NCBI RefSeq assembly: GCF_017654505.1
Contig: NC_054537.1
Coordinates: forward strand, 77,866,618 to 77,930,617
Source: Polyodon spathula
Taxonomy: Eukaryota; Chordata; Actinopteri; Acipenseriformes; Polyodontidae
Direction: 5' to 3'
Length of the DNA: 64,000 nt
Part shown: piece by piece, positions 1 through 13,888 of the stretch
Layout: each line of letters begins with the position of its first letter
Position numbering within the stretch: position 1 is the first letter of the stretch
Notes under the pieces: model-generated
What the model saw: the letters and a program-made list of their open reading frames with translations, nothing else
Databases searched by the model: none
What the model was told of the DNA's origin: nothing
Made by a program: the position numbers and the translations under genes

Positions 1-57
1 TTAATGAAATGCAGGAGTATTAACATAGTAAGGTTACAGTACCTAAAAATACATGCT

Positions 58-482
58 ATTGAGGGGTCCCTGAGTGGCTCACCTGGTAAAATCAGAGCCG
101 TGACGTGTGCAGGATGAGTCATATAGTGCAAGTACTCATCCTGGCTGTGCGAAGTAGCTGGTCCTCACTAAGGATTCCAAAGGGAGCATTGCATTGGTTT
201 TGGCTGTCCTGTGGGTTAGGGAGGCAAAACTGACAGGGGCTGTCAGAGCAAACCCTGCTGGCCAGGTGCCCAGTGCGCTCAAAAGCAGACACTGGCCTTT
301 GTCCTTCAGAGGTCGGTAGCTCGCTGACATCCACTCTCGAGTTCCTGAGTGCAGAAGCTGGCTCGGTCGTGGGATCGGAGGACACCCACTGAACCTTCAG
401 TTCTCCTGAGCAGCTGTGTGGTGAATCAAACTGAGGACAAAATCAGGGGTAAAAAGAATTGGGCATCCTAAATAAAAAATAC
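58..482 (+). repeat. Degenerate tRNA-derived SINE
   Basis: The head carries a good pol III box A at 75-86 (TGGCTCACCTGG). The body is clearly more GC-rich than its flanks, and the tail (about 455-482) reads ATTGGGCATCC followed by an A-rich stretch. A related tail (ATTGGGCATTCC on the minus strand) ends the repeat at 18540-19047, so the two may belong to one family. I do not see a convincing box B, and the short open frames across it are chance frames. Family assignment is inference. Confidence 0.42.
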
Positions 483-926
483 AAATAAATACATACTGCT
501 GTTCAGAATCAATTTGGAGAGCAAAGCCGTTGATTCAGCTGCAAACCTGTATCATCGGACATGTCTTCAATTAGTTTTTGCCCAGTATTATTTGACAGAG
601 GAACACATTGGATTTTTAGTGCAGCCTCCTTCTTAGTATTATCTTCAACAATGTCCACACTGAGACAGATAATAACATCAGCTTCTCAACTGGGCTGCTT
701 TGCTTTTAAAATATAGAGATGGGCTAAAGACATTTTACTGAGAGAAAACTTTAACTTCACCACCACAAAAAATACTAACCAAATGGCGCACAATTTTTAA
801 ATTTTTTTTAAAGGAACAGAACAGGCATCTGCACAACAAGGAAGGCAGTGTGCCTGACAGAGGTGAGTGCATTCCACTCATCTGTTGGGCATGGGAATAC
901 ACTATAAACGTCACTATATGAACATG

Positions 927-4000
<3,074 letters not shown>

Positions 4001-5413
4001 CAGAAAATACGTTCATAATTGTTTTTACAAGTTGAAATGCTTTTTATAAAATTCATTTCACATCAGAATTTCAAATTCAAATATTTTACACACTCATTCT
4101 TAGTGTAACTTAAAACTACTTGTATAATATCAGGGCGAATTAAAGCATTTTACATGGAAAATATAGGAAGGTGAGCAAACTTACTAGACTGACATATCTA
4201 AACTAAAGAAAACACGTAAAAAAAATCCTAAAAATATTTAAAAAAAAAACAATAAACTGCTCTTACTTTTGTGATTTCATTTCAAAGAACACACGACAGT
4301 CAATCACAATCATGGATGAAAACAATATGAATAAATCCTCCCCTCCAGTTGGGGCGAAATAAGGGGCCGTGGATTAAATCGGCCCATCGGTGACTTGCTT
4401 TGTCAACAAGCAAGCGCTAAGGTAGGAACTGCCAATCACACACTCACTCCTTTGATTGACTGTATCTGGTCTAGGAGGTTTCAGACACTAGCATTTTGGT
4501 TTAATTTTAGAGAATTAAGTTAACAGTATTTTTAAATGATCAGGTGCAAGCAATCTAAACACCTTGGCACCAGTTAAATCTGCTCTGAATTGATCAGATT
4601 TAAAAAACAAACAAAAAAACTGGTATTGTACAAGTACTAAGTCTTATCTGTGTGCTTTTAATTGATTAACTGCTGATCAAGGTCCAGTGAACCATGGAAG
4701 GAAACAGGTTTACAAATTCAGTAAAGATTTAATATGATTCCTATAACCTGAACATATGGTGAATAATTACACTATGTATAGCTTTGGTAGCCACATCTTG
4801 AATGAGCCCCATGTTTATATTACCAAATACAAAAACTGCCAATCTTGCTACCTCTAAAATAGCACATCAGTGGTGTACAGTTTCACTCTTTAGAGAGATT
4901 TACAGAATTAGATGTGAACTTTGTGCTGCTACTGAAGAAAAACTATTTATAGCACAGAAATGAAAGTTGGCATGTGGTGACACAACAGAATTCAAGAACA
5001 ACAAAAGGTAAGAATAGATCTGGTATCTGAGGACTCCCAAGTAACAACTGCTTATAGGGACACTATTTGTCTATGGGTTGTAATGTTGTTTTACACAGCA
5101 CTGTATAAATTACTTCACGATTTAAGACCTTTGGCTTCTTTAAACATTCAAACAGTACATTATAAGAATATTGGTCAGACAATTGTTTCGTCTATTGCTT
5201 TCAACAGTTTTAGTCACACTGTTTGTCTTCTTGAATTAATTTCTTTTAGTTTGACCTATCAGCTCTTTACAGGTGTGTGGTTTGGTTTACCTACAGCGGT
5301 CTCATGAAATCACAAATGTGGTTAAACAGTAGCTTGTTACAGCCTTGATAATGTATTCATGTTGGGAGTTTTCAATTTAATAAGGTGGAAACAAACCATC
5401 CCCCGTCTCTGTA
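4001..5413. other. Downstream flank / probable 3' UTR of UTP23
   Basis: No convincing gene is visible. The part next to 5413 must include the UTP23 3' UTR on the minus strand. The nearest polyadenylation-like hexamer on that strand is ATTAAA (5376-5381), only about 35 bp past the stop, with another at about 4727. Neither can be confirmed from sequence alone. The rest is AT-rich with no recognised repeat. Confidence 0.5.
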
Positions 5414-5809
5414 TTAAGCTTTTTCAATCTGAGCAACGGTTTCCACCTGCAAACCTCCCCCTCCTGTACGCTTCCTGTGTCGTTTCCTTTTCTTCTTCTC
5501 CCCGGCAGGCTGCTGCTGCTGCTGCTGCCCCTGGATCTTCTTTTTTTTCTTCAGACAGCTCAGGGGGTTTGGCCCACCTTTCCTTTTGCGTTTCCTGCCC
5601 TTGCGCTCTGTTGAATTCACTAGTCCCTGCTCCTCCTTCAGGGTCTGAATGCTTTCTTTCTGCTGAACGGTCACCAGTTGTCCAGTTTGCACAGCCTGGA
5701 CGTGGGCAGCAGAACTAGGGGAAGGTTTGTCTAAAACCATTGTGTTTTGTATGATAAATATCAGAGGGATCCCTGGTATCCTCTTTACTGATGCTGTCAA
5801 GTCTTGGTC
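5414..5809 (-). CDS. UTP23: UTP23 exon 3 (C-terminal part, stop at 5414-5416)
   Basis: The exon follows a TTTTGGTAG acceptor and opens with GAC, in frame with exon 2. It encodes DQDLTASVKRIPGIPLIFII, the last part of the PIN-like fold, then NTMVLDKPSPSS, KESIQTLKEEQGLV and GPNPLSCLKKKKK, all close to the vertebrate UTP23 pattern. After that come a short glutamine run and a basic Lys/Arg tail, as expected for a nucleolar RNA-binding protein. The Gln run is encoded by CAG repeats and may vary in length between individuals. The 131 residues here bring the total to 252, against 249 in human. Overlapping plus-strand frames are shadows. Confidence 0.96.
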   Translation of the reverse strand, partial: DQDLTASVKRIPGIPLIFIIQNTMVLDKPSPSSAAHVQAVQTGQLVTVQQKESIQTLKEEQGLVNSTERKGRKRKRKGGPNPLSCLKKKKKIQGQQQQQQPAGEKKKRKRHRKRTGGGGLQVETVAQIEKA

Positions 5810-6166
5810 CTACCAAAAGGAAATATTAAAAATGATATTTGTAGTCTGCCATGAAACTCATGCACAGTAAACCACGAGGAAAAATACAAGTGTTTCTCAT
5901 AATAAACAGACGAGAATACCTACCTTAACAGCTTCACTTTAATTTCAGTTGAAGGGCATCTAAGAAACACACTATAGCTTCATTTGTCACTTAGCTTAAT
6001 AAAACACACATTTAAACTGCTGTTAAACAAATGAATAAGTTGATACAAAAAAATAAATAAATAAAAAATGCCTGCGATTCCTGAATGGCTATTAATGACG
6101 GAAATGCAGACCAACAATAGAAAGTAAGTTTCACAAATGAGTACAACACAATAAAGATGTAGTTAC
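5810..6166 (-). other. UTP23: UTP23 intron 2
   Basis: Donor CAG|GTAACT (next to 6167) and acceptor TTTTGGTAG (5810-5812) give a 357-bp phase-0 intron. Nothing else recognised inside. Confidence 0.9.
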
Positions 6167-6341
6167 CTGTGTGGCTACAAAGTAGTGGTGAGGGTTATTA
6201 CCATCAATCATTGACTGCAGACATTGAGATGCACCAACTGGACTCTTAATATGTGCACAGTTCCGAACCTGAAACCTCTGTAAAATTATTTTTGCTCCAT
6301 ATAACTCCTTCCCAAGTGATTCCAGTTCCTTTAAAACACAG
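6167..6341 (-). CDS. UTP23: UTP23 exon 2
   Basis: Located by translation because it is too short and lacks its own start codon. The acceptor CTAATTGCAG precedes 6341. The exon completes the split codon from exon 1 as Asn and continues CVLKELESLGKELYGAKII, then FQVRNCAHIKSPVGASQCL and NPHHYFVATQ. It ends at the CAG|GTAACT donor. The Cys/His positions in RNCAHIKSPVGASQC correspond to the zinc-binding cluster described for the Utp23 family. Length 175 bp, keeping the frame into exon 3. Confidence 0.95.
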
Positions 6342-6941
6342 CTGCAATTAGAAACTATTGTTTAAACATCACATCACACACTTAGCAAAACAGATACTGC
6401 GACTATATGGTCTTCATCGAGAGACAGAGATTGTACAATATGGCAAGACCAGAAATGGCACATTCACAGAGCAGCATAATTAAAGTCAAATTATCCCCCC
6501 CCCCAATCAGATTTTACAGAAAATACCTTACCTACATAACATATAAAAAGCCCTTAATTTAATAAGTTTGAGTTCTCAACTGGCTTAAAATGCATTGCTA
6601 CAATAACATATTTCGTCGACATATCTGTAATATACATCATCTTAATTACCAGTACTTCTAGTTCTACTAAAACACAATGACATATAATAATATTAACAAC
6701 AACAACAACAATAATAATAACACAAAAAATCAATCATTATACCCCTAGGCCTTATATCACCCACAACTACTGTGAAACACGTAGAATAGACAATATTAAA
6801 TGTACACAAATAAAAGCGCAATACGATTTTATTTGAAAACAGTACGGTCCAGTAGCATAACATGTAGGGTGAATACCTACCTTCTAAAACTAACAAATCA
6901 TATTAGGGAAAAACAAGGAGTGTAACGCAAGTCCAACTTAC
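6342..6941 (-). other. UTP23: UTP23 intron 1
   Basis: A 600-bp intron with donor ACAAA|GTAAGT and acceptor TTGCAG, splitting a codon after its second base. It contains a short AAC/AAT triplet run (about 6697-6720) and otherwise nothing recognisable. Confidence 0.9.
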
Positions 6942-7129
6942 TTTGTAGTACATAGCTGTACTTCCCCCATCAGATACTTCGGCATCTGCTCTTTAATCTG
7001 AATTTTATTTTTCAGAGCAGCTTGGCAGAAGGTACCATCAATCAGTATTTGAAAAGGAGGTCGGAATTTAAAATTGTACTTATAAAAACTGATGTACTTC
7101 TTGGCATGTTTCTGGCGAGTTATTTTCAT
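6942..7129 (-). CDS. UTP23: UTP23 exon 1: SSU processome factor Utp23, PIN-like domain
   Basis: UTP23 is a nucleolar component of the small-subunit processome needed for early 18S rRNA maturation. In yeast it helps release snR30 from pre-rRNA. The exon begins with the family-typical MKITRQKHAKKYISFYKYNF and continues PPFQILIDGTFCQAALKNKI, then QMPKYLMGEVQLCTT, the start of the PIN-like fold shared with FCF1. The start codon is clear because the human protein also starts MKITRQKHAKK. The exon ends after two bases of a codon at an ACAAA|GTAAGT donor. Three exons (188 + 175 + 396 bp) make a 252-residue protein with no disruption. The gene is divergent from EIF3H, with start codons 693 bp apart, as in human. 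The assignment rests on multi-exon similarity recalled from the human protein. Confidence 0.97.
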
Positions 7130-7348
7130 TTTTTTTAAACAAACTACCTGTATAATGCTATTTTTAAGACAGCAATCATTAAACAGTGCAACAAAAACTG
7201 TTTTTATATAATCTTCTACAACATATACTTCTTATTTACGTGTCATATACCGAAGGAAACTTTTAAAACAGAACCAATGTAAGGAGAACAACTGCATGAG
7301 ATCAGGAAACAGTACGAAACTGACACACATATACACGAGCATGAGAAA

Positions 7349-7361
7349 CACGTGCTTCCGC
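7349..7361 (-). promoter_or_regulatory. Joined ETS and E-box site upstream of UTP23
   Basis: On the minus strand the sequence reads AGCGGAAGCACGTG: an ETS/GABPA-type core (CGGAAG) directly followed by the palindromic E-box CACGTG (7349-7354). It lies about 220 bp before the UTP23 start codon. Such sites are common in promoters of ribosome-biogenesis genes responsive to MYC or USF. Binding is not shown by the sequence. Confidence 0.45.
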
Positions 7362-7774
7362 TGTGCTCCTACAAATTGCTTCCCTCGGACACAATATCCT
7401 GGCTGAACGATATGAATATTTTACACCAAACTTTAAAGTAAATACAGTACCTACATATAATATTTTACAACTGATTTCGAGTTCTGGGGTTCGGATATTT
7501 TTTTCTACAACCCATTACTAAACCAAATACACATGAACCTTTTGCAGAGGTTCAAAATATATTCTAAAATAATATTTAACACATTTGTAATAGTGATAGC
7601 CTATGTGTACATTTTATTTTAATATGTCCTGCGTTCTACCTGTATTTAATATAATATAGTGCTGAGTATTTCGGTGGGACATAGTATATAGATAATATTG
7701 TACAATTAGTTTATATTAAGGAACTAAATAAGGTCTGAATATATTTGTTTCAGTCTGGTCTATGTCTACAGGTA

Positions 7775-7784
7775 CTCTTTCCGG
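7775..7784 (+). promoter_or_regulatory. TOP-like transcription start with ETS core for EIF3H
   Basis: CTCTTTCCGG lies about 40-48 bases before the EIF3H start codon. A C followed by a pyrimidine run is the 5' terminal oligopyrimidine signature of translation-machinery mRNAs, and TTCCGG is also an ETS core. Several eIF3 subunits are reported as TOP mRNAs, so this is the best candidate cap site. The leader continues with a second pyrimidine stretch (TTTCTTCCTTTCT). No start-site data are available here. Confidence 0.45.
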
Positions 7785-7822
7785 TGATTATTTCTTCCTT
7801 TCTAACTCCTGAACCAGGAAAG

Positions 7823-8011
7823 ATGGCAGCTTGCAAAGATTCGGCCTCGGCAATTGCTGCAACTGAAGATGAAGTATCAGCTCCGACTCCAACCCCTACC
7901 TCAACCCCTACTTCAACCCCAACCCCAACCCCAACCCCAACCCCAACTCCAGCCTCAACCCCAACTAACACCCTCGACTCCCCCGTCAAGCAGATCCAGA
8001 TCGAAGGGCTG
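7823..8011 (+). CDS. EIF3H: EIF3H exon 1 (eIF3 subunit h, N-terminus)
   Basis: eIF3h is the MPN-domain subunit of the eIF3 complex that bridges mRNA and the 40S ribosome during initiation. Exon 1 starts at ATG 7823 (MAACKDSASAIAATEDEVSA), passes through a long Pro-Thr repeat, and ends DSPVKQIQIEGL at a CTG|GTGAGT donor. The final motif is the conserved lead into the MPN domain (human SAVKQVQIDGL). Splicing to 51254 is phase 0 and gives [12 protein letters not shown], exactly as in human. The N-terminal tail before VKQ is known to vary between species, but a Pro-Thr expansion is unusual. The start codon is the first ATG after the TOP-like leader. Minus-strand frames across it are shadows. Confidence 0.95.
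7886..7967 (+). repeat. EIF3H: Coding hexanucleotide repeat (Pro-Thr) in EIF3H exon 1
   Basis: Tandem ACCCCA/ACCCCT hexamers encode alternating Pro-Thr with occasional Ser-Thr units (PTPTPTSTPTSTPTPT). It is in frame and predicted to be disordered. The perfect ACCCCA units in the middle suggest recent slippage, so length polymorphism is likely. Confidence 0.93.
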
Positions 8012-8998
8012 GTGAGTAGCCAAGATGGATCATGACCACTTGCACATGTAGCCAGGTTATTATATATTGTGCCAATGTATGCTTGTGATGGTTATTTCCC
8101 GTCTTCCCTACTTGTTCTGAAAATAAATCTAATTATATGGTCTTTCTTTTTGTGGTGGACAACTTGCCATTTATGAGTTTAAAGCATTGGGGAACCTCCC
8201 CGGTTTTCGTTACGGATTTAGAGGGAAGAAATTAGCAACAAGTAAAACGTTTAACTACATTATGAAACGTTATACTGCTTGTTAAGGTAAATTATTACAT
8301 TCGTTATTTAACTGTAGTCTGTAAAACTTTAAGGACAGGGCTTTATTGTCGAGAAAGTTATCTAAAAAAAAATAATATCGGCTTCTCTTTCCCATAGGAA
8401 CAAAATGTGGTTCTAATTCCATCCTTGCGCTATCGATCCCACATACACACATAGCCGATCTCAGATACCGGTGATGCAAGTAGAGCGTGTGCCAGTTTGC
8501 AGTGTAATTCTGTCTGATTGGAATGTAGATGATTTATTGTTTACTCTGTGATAACACTAGAAAACATTTATGCATTGTCCTCCTAATTATTAATTACAGC
8601 TGTTTATTTTCACTGATGACGTGAGTTACACATAGCGATAGTCCTACGTTTTTATTTGTATTTTCTTACTGTCTTCTGTCTGAAATTTAAATTAAGCCTG
8701 ACGTGTTAACAGTATTTTCTGAAAGCTGATGTATTATTATGCCCTCTAGAAACTCACAATTCTTATAATGGAATCATTGAGGTAAAAAATACTGTTCACT
8801 TAAACTGATCCGTATGTTTGGTGAGGCACTCTTATTGTTTAAGAAACCATGACTGTAACTATTCATGTAGTCGCTCAAATGTGATTGAATAGCTTTACAA
8901 CTGCAAGTAATACCAGCATCCAAACTCTATCGCAACGAAAATATATAGTTTATATAGTTCTTGAATTCATATTCTAATCGACTACATCAAAACGAATC

Positions 8999-9013
8999 CT
9001 GCCATCTAGTGGC
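8999..9013 (+). promoter_or_regulatory. Weak CTCF-like motif
   Basis: TGCCATCTAGTGGC resembles the CTCF core but departs from the strict CCASYAGRKGGC consensus at two positions. Low confidence. Confidence 0.2.
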
Positions 9014-9610
9014 TACCATCAGGGTTCCAAAACTGATAGGACAGTCAAGTTCCGTAAGAAGCACAAATGATATAGTCCCACGTCTCAAAGCTGTCTAACA
9101 TAAGTATAAAGAAAAACACCACGTTAAACAAACCAGTGTGTGTGGATTATTATTATTATTATTTTTTTTAAATATAAATTATGCTGTGCGAAAGTTATTT
9201 ATATTGATGACATATGTAAAGTTTCACTGGAAAATTTTTTTGAAGGATTTAAAAATATGTATTACATGTCATGGTCATGCCTACTTGTGTGATATATAAT
9301 AAGATCAAATGGTGATCAAATTTAATAATGACTTTTGTTAACACAAATTAGAGTTAGGGAGAGTGTATTCAATCTGCAATGAGCTTTTGGTATTGTATCA
9401 CAAATCAAAAGATACAAGCCTACCTAAAGAGACAGTTTCAAGAACACAGTTATGATTCACTGATTACACAATGTATTGTTGCATGCCTAATATGTATGTT
9501 CAATAACTCTGTAAAGGAGGTCATGGCAAGTTTCATCAGTCTCTATGCAAAACTCTAAAGTTACAGGCGGACACGTATCTTTATTAGTGACACCAAATGG
9601 AAGGTGTATG

Positions 9611-9860
9611 AGGCTGTGTGGTCCAGTGGTGAAAGAAATGGGCTTGTAACCAGGAGGTGCCTGTTTCAAATCCCAGCTCAGCCACAGACTCATTGTGTGA
9701 CCCTGAACAGGTCACTTAACCTCCTTGTGCTCTGTGAGACGTTGTTGTAAGTGACTTTGCAGCTGATGCATAGTTCACAGACCCTAGTCTCGTATCTTGT
9801 AAAGCGCTTTGTGATGGCGGCCCACTATGAAAGGTGCTACATAAAAATAAAATTATAATT
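9611..9860 (+). repeat. tRNA-derived SINE, copy 1
   Basis: Box A-like TGGTCCAGTGG (9619-9629) and box B GTTTCAAATCC (9663-9673) have tRNA-like spacing. They are followed by a conserved body (GTGTGACCCTGAACAGGTCA, CTTAACCTCCTTGTGC) and an A/T-rich tail. The same order of motifs occurs inverted at 19822-20046, which establishes a dispersed family. Confidence 0.82.
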
Positions 9861-10005
9861 AAAGATTATTATTATGAACAAAATGAAACCCAAAACACAT
9901 TTAAAAGCTTTTACCTTGGTTGGTTTGCTTGGTTTTGTCCACCTCCTTCATCTACATAATTTATGTTGGGTTTCATATCTCCAGAAAATCATTATATATA
10001 TTAAT

Positions 10006-10010
10006 GGATG

Positions 10011-10042
<32 letters not shown>

Positions 10043-10062
10043 TATAATATATATTTATATCT
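10006..10062. repeat. AT-dinucleotide microsatellite
   Basis: Interrupted (AT)n run with ATAATATATAT variants. Confidence 0.9.
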
Positions 10063-10636
10063 TTTTAATAGATGATTTTATTCTATATAAGTTAAATTTG
10101 TAGAGCATGAACTTCCAAGGAACAGGGCTCTACAATGCAACTAAAAATTTGCTTTTGCGGACATACATTTTAATTTAGGTGCAGGCTGACTAAAAAAAAT
10201 GAATGTGATTCTTTTTTTTTTTCAGTTGATAGTATAAAACAAAACAAAAAACAAACAAACCAAAAAAAAATAAGCTATAGGGCCTCTGTGCTTGCCGAAC
10301 TGTTAAAGTCAACAGGTGGAGCTCAACCAACTGTTAAACTCATCGATGAGCCGCCAGACTCACGAGAAAAAAATCCGGTGAGATTCACCATAAACAATGT
10401 AGACAACATGGTCGCCCCTCATGGAATCTGTCAATGTGGACTCTGTGGGCAGACTAAATAGTTGACTCGGATACTGTAAATCGCTAAGTAATAAAAATCC
10501 TACCAAATCCCATTCATTTAGGAACTTTTCAACCTTTAAATTAGGTATTCAAATTATAACGGAAAAATTAAGTTGCTATTTTTATGATCTAGTCTAATAC
10601 AATGTCAAAACGATTAAGTTCATTCATATTAAAAAC

Positions 10637-10658
10637 AAAAAAAAAAAAAAAAAAAAAA
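10637..10658. repeat. Poly-A tract
   Basis: An uninterrupted A run in the EIF3H intron, 130 bp before the poly-C tract. No poly(A)-tailed element was recognised next to it. Confidence 0.85.
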
Positions 10659-10786
10659 CACGTAATGCACACACATCTAGACTATTTATTTATTTTGTTC
10701 AACAGATCCTGGTAGTGTAAGAAATGTACTATTATATAGTGCTTTTCATGTAGCCCTTCACTTAACAAAAAGATGTACATAATACG

Positions 10787-10789
<3 letters not shown>

Positions 10790-10844
<55 letters not shown>
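10790..10844. repeat. 55-base poly-C tract
   Basis: An uninterrupted run of 55 C on the plus strand is followed by eight A. Long dC:dG homopolymers are far rarer than dA:dT in vertebrates. It can form G-quadruplex or i-motif structures. The poly-Gly frame across it is not a gene. The true length may be misassembled. Confidence 0.97.
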
Positions 10845-10846
<2 letters not shown>

Positions 10847-13831
10847 AAAAAAGAAGCCTAACATAAATAACGTTTGAACAATTGTAGTACTAGTCGCCAT
10901 ATTTAATGTCAACAAACTGTTGTTTTAATCCAGTCACCGGTGGAAGTACTTCCAGCTCGCTGATGAATTTGCAGGGGTGAATAAAACAGCAGCATACTAG
11001 AATACTCTCTCAGATCATCCCTTTTGGGGCGCAGTGTTGTTTTTTGTCGCACACCAGTTCCATCCCTTCTCTCTGACCCCTCCCCCTTAAGTAGAATATT
11101 TCCTCTCAGTAATTTCACGGCAAAAGGTTTGCAATATAGTTATTCAGAACTGCAGCAGTAAAAATGGTGTTTAATTCCATTAGCGAGATGCTTATGTCTG
11201 TGGTGAAGGCACTACGCATATTGCTTATATACTTGATATTATAACAAACATTTTAATGCACTTTGTGAGTTTAAGGTCAATTATTTTTATTTTTTTAATT
11301 TAATTTACAGTATGAACCTGTTTGCATTATAAAAACCAGTCACACCCACACACTGTATTTATGTATTTATTTATTTAGTGTTAGGAAAAGCAATTTGGGG
11401 TTACACAGGGAAATCTGAACCCATTTTTATCAAGAAAGTTGAGAGGTTCAACATATATACCTCTTCAGTTTTCATCCCCTGGGCCCCTGTGGTAGTAATA
11501 CAATAGATCCTTTAAATGTAGTTTTTATTTAAAATGTGTACAACAAGGTGTGTACATGGTCTGCATTTGTGGTGGCCGTATTGTAAAAGGAAGACAAACA
11601 ATTAGGAATACATAGAAAGCTATTTTGAATATGCAAAAATACATGTCAAACAATGAATACTGTAAACAATGCATTTACTTGGCAGTGGAAGTGCTGGGCT
11701 GGGGCTGATCTGGAGTGACTTCTTCCTCTTCATCTCTGTCCTCTTCCATCATCAGCTCCTCATTCAGCTGGTCCTCCAGTGAAAAGGGTGTTGATATCCT
11801 CGATCAAGGAGCTTTCTGGTGATCTTCAGGGACTCATCAGTTTCTTGTAGCTTCTTCCAGGCATCTTTCAAACCTGCAAACTCCACACCCACACACAAAA
11901 CAATTCAACAATCAATCAGCCAATTTATTTTTTATGTAGCGATTTTCATGGCAATGCCAAAGCACTTTATAGGAAAAATACAAATTACAATATCATTTTA
12001 AAAACAGGATTACAAAATTACAAAAACTATCTCAAAAAAAAAAAAATGACCAAAGCAGCACAGCTGGCAAGCAGGTGTCAGCCTTTCAAAAGGCTGATTG
12101 AAAAGCAATAGTGTCAGTCGTTCACTTAGGCAGAAAGTAGAGACTAATCTAATTACAGCTAAACACTTTGTGGACTGGTAAATAAAAATAATAAAGTAGA
12201 ATACGGTTCTGTATAATCAAAATGAAATTACTTTCTGTGTGGCCGTCAATGCTCCTGGGGCTTTTGGGTATAATGTGAGATATCACATTTATTTCTGCAG
12301 TCCTGCTTTTCTTGCTTTGTGAGAATATTTAATACATGTAGACAGTAAGGAACGGGAACACACGGCCCCCATATGTGTTACATGAGTGGAGAAAATTACA
12401 TTATAAAACCAAGAACCGCCAAAAGGACTGCTGCGGGACTTCTATTTTTAAGCGAGTGTCCAAAATGATTACTGCAGTGGATCGTGTACAATAATTTTGC
12501 ATTCTACGTGGTGGTGGTGGCAAATTGTTTTGTACAACCTGCAATGTTTCATTGCCTCACATACGTCGAGCTACGATCCGGCAGCATTTAGACTCGGACA
12601 GCAATCGTGTAAAATAAATTAATAAAGCAGGTTGTTGCATAGACACTGTATTTGTTCACAGAAGCATATTCTGAGTGACTTTTAGAAGCAACAACTTGTG
12701 TTCTTGACAGTAAATTAGTATATACAAGACAAGTTTTTAATTTCATGGAATATTCGATTTCATTAAAATATCAATTTGTTATCGATAGATAATTTGATTA
12801 TTATCGTTACAAGCCTACCAATTACTTTGCATTGTTTCACAGGATCAGTGTACTCCTTGTAATAACCGTGGTTATTACTCCTTTTGTACTGTTCCATTCG
12901 TATATTCCCAATAAAGCAGCTGGACAATGTCCATCATTGAGGAATCCACACAATTTATTTGTTTATTTATTTATATTTTTGTAATGTCTTGGGTTCAAAA
13001 ACAATAAATTGTCTTTGGAAAAGGCATAAGTCTGTATATGTGTGTGTGTTAAGTTTTCAGTTACTACATAGTAAACTTTTTCCCTGTTTTAAATGGGTCT
13101 TCCAGTTGAATGGTTCTGTAAAATGGAGAATCATACTGTTTCTGACAACATTGTGAAAGCACAGCAAGTACCTATGGCAACTTTCACATAGTGTTAGCCT
13201 TCTAATCACTGCTTTTTCTGTAGAGTGGAAAGCAGAACAACTGTGTTTTAAGATTCAGGATTTCAGAAGCCAGTGTCCATCCATTAAGAAAAGTGATCAT
13301 TATCTGTCTGTTCACAAGGCTTTTCTGCCTTGGTTCTAGAGTCTCTGATGCTTGTGGCTAAGAGAATGCTTACCCTTTACCTGAAATTAACAGTCCTGTT
13401 CCAAGACACATTGCACATTAGCCAGTAGTTTAGTATTGCAGAACCCTTTTCTTTAAAAGGTTGCTTTCAAAACTGTTATTTAAAATAAGCAGGTAGGTGA
13501 TCATACGGTAGTAGTGAAGTGCCATTACTAAAATTAAAAAAAAAATCTTTCAGACATAGTGGCTATACGAAGTAATCAGCAAGAGGTTTGATTTTAAAAG
13601 GAAGTTCAGTAACACAAGTTACTGAGCATGCTTATAACTTAAAACTTGTATGCTTTTTTTTTGTAGTTGAACATAAGGCCACAGAACAATGTCCCCCAAA
13701 TACTGTATAATGCCACATAAAATAATTTTGGTGCATTCAACTACGTGGCTGCATTGAAGGACAATGTAGTTTGGTGCAAAGCACAAGCATGTTTACCAGA
13801 AACTGTAATCCTGTGCTGTTTTTACATATTC

Positions 13832-13834
<3 letters not shown>

Positions 13835-13871
<37 letters not shown>

Positions 13872-13888
13872 GTTATTATTATTATTTA
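13835..13888. repeat. (ATT)n microsatellite
   Basis: Eighteen or so ATT/TTA triplets with one TTG interruption. The poly-Tyr frame over it is spurious. Confidence 0.95.

Larger units (their letters stand above)
7130..7822. promoter_or_regulatory. Shared divergent UTP23/EIF3H promoter region
   Basis: The two start codons face away from each other across 693 bp, so both promoters and 5' UTRs must lie here. It is AT-rich with few CpG and no TATA element at an obviously suitable position. Recognisable sites are the joined E-box/ETS site near the UTP23 side and the pyrimidine-rich ETS-like start near EIF3H, listed separately. Whether one region drives both genes is inference from the arrangement. 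Confidence 0.75.

Noticed and set aside
5359..5718. Plus-strand 119-codon frame opposite UTP23 exon 3
   Set aside because: It is the antisense shadow of a well-supported conserved exon.
7750..7989. Minus-strand Val-Gly-rich frame
   Set aside because: Shadow of the Pro-Thr repeat in EIF3H exon 1.
10682..10915. Minus-strand frame with a long poly-Gly
   Set aside because: Produced by the poly-C tract; no other protein-like content.
11690..11880. Minus-strand acidic segment reading LEDQLNEELMMEEDRDEEEE and ending QPQPSTSTAK with a stop
   Set aside because: It looks like a decayed C-terminus of a gene or transposon, but I see frame breaks, no start or splice structure, and cannot name a parent; too weak to call.
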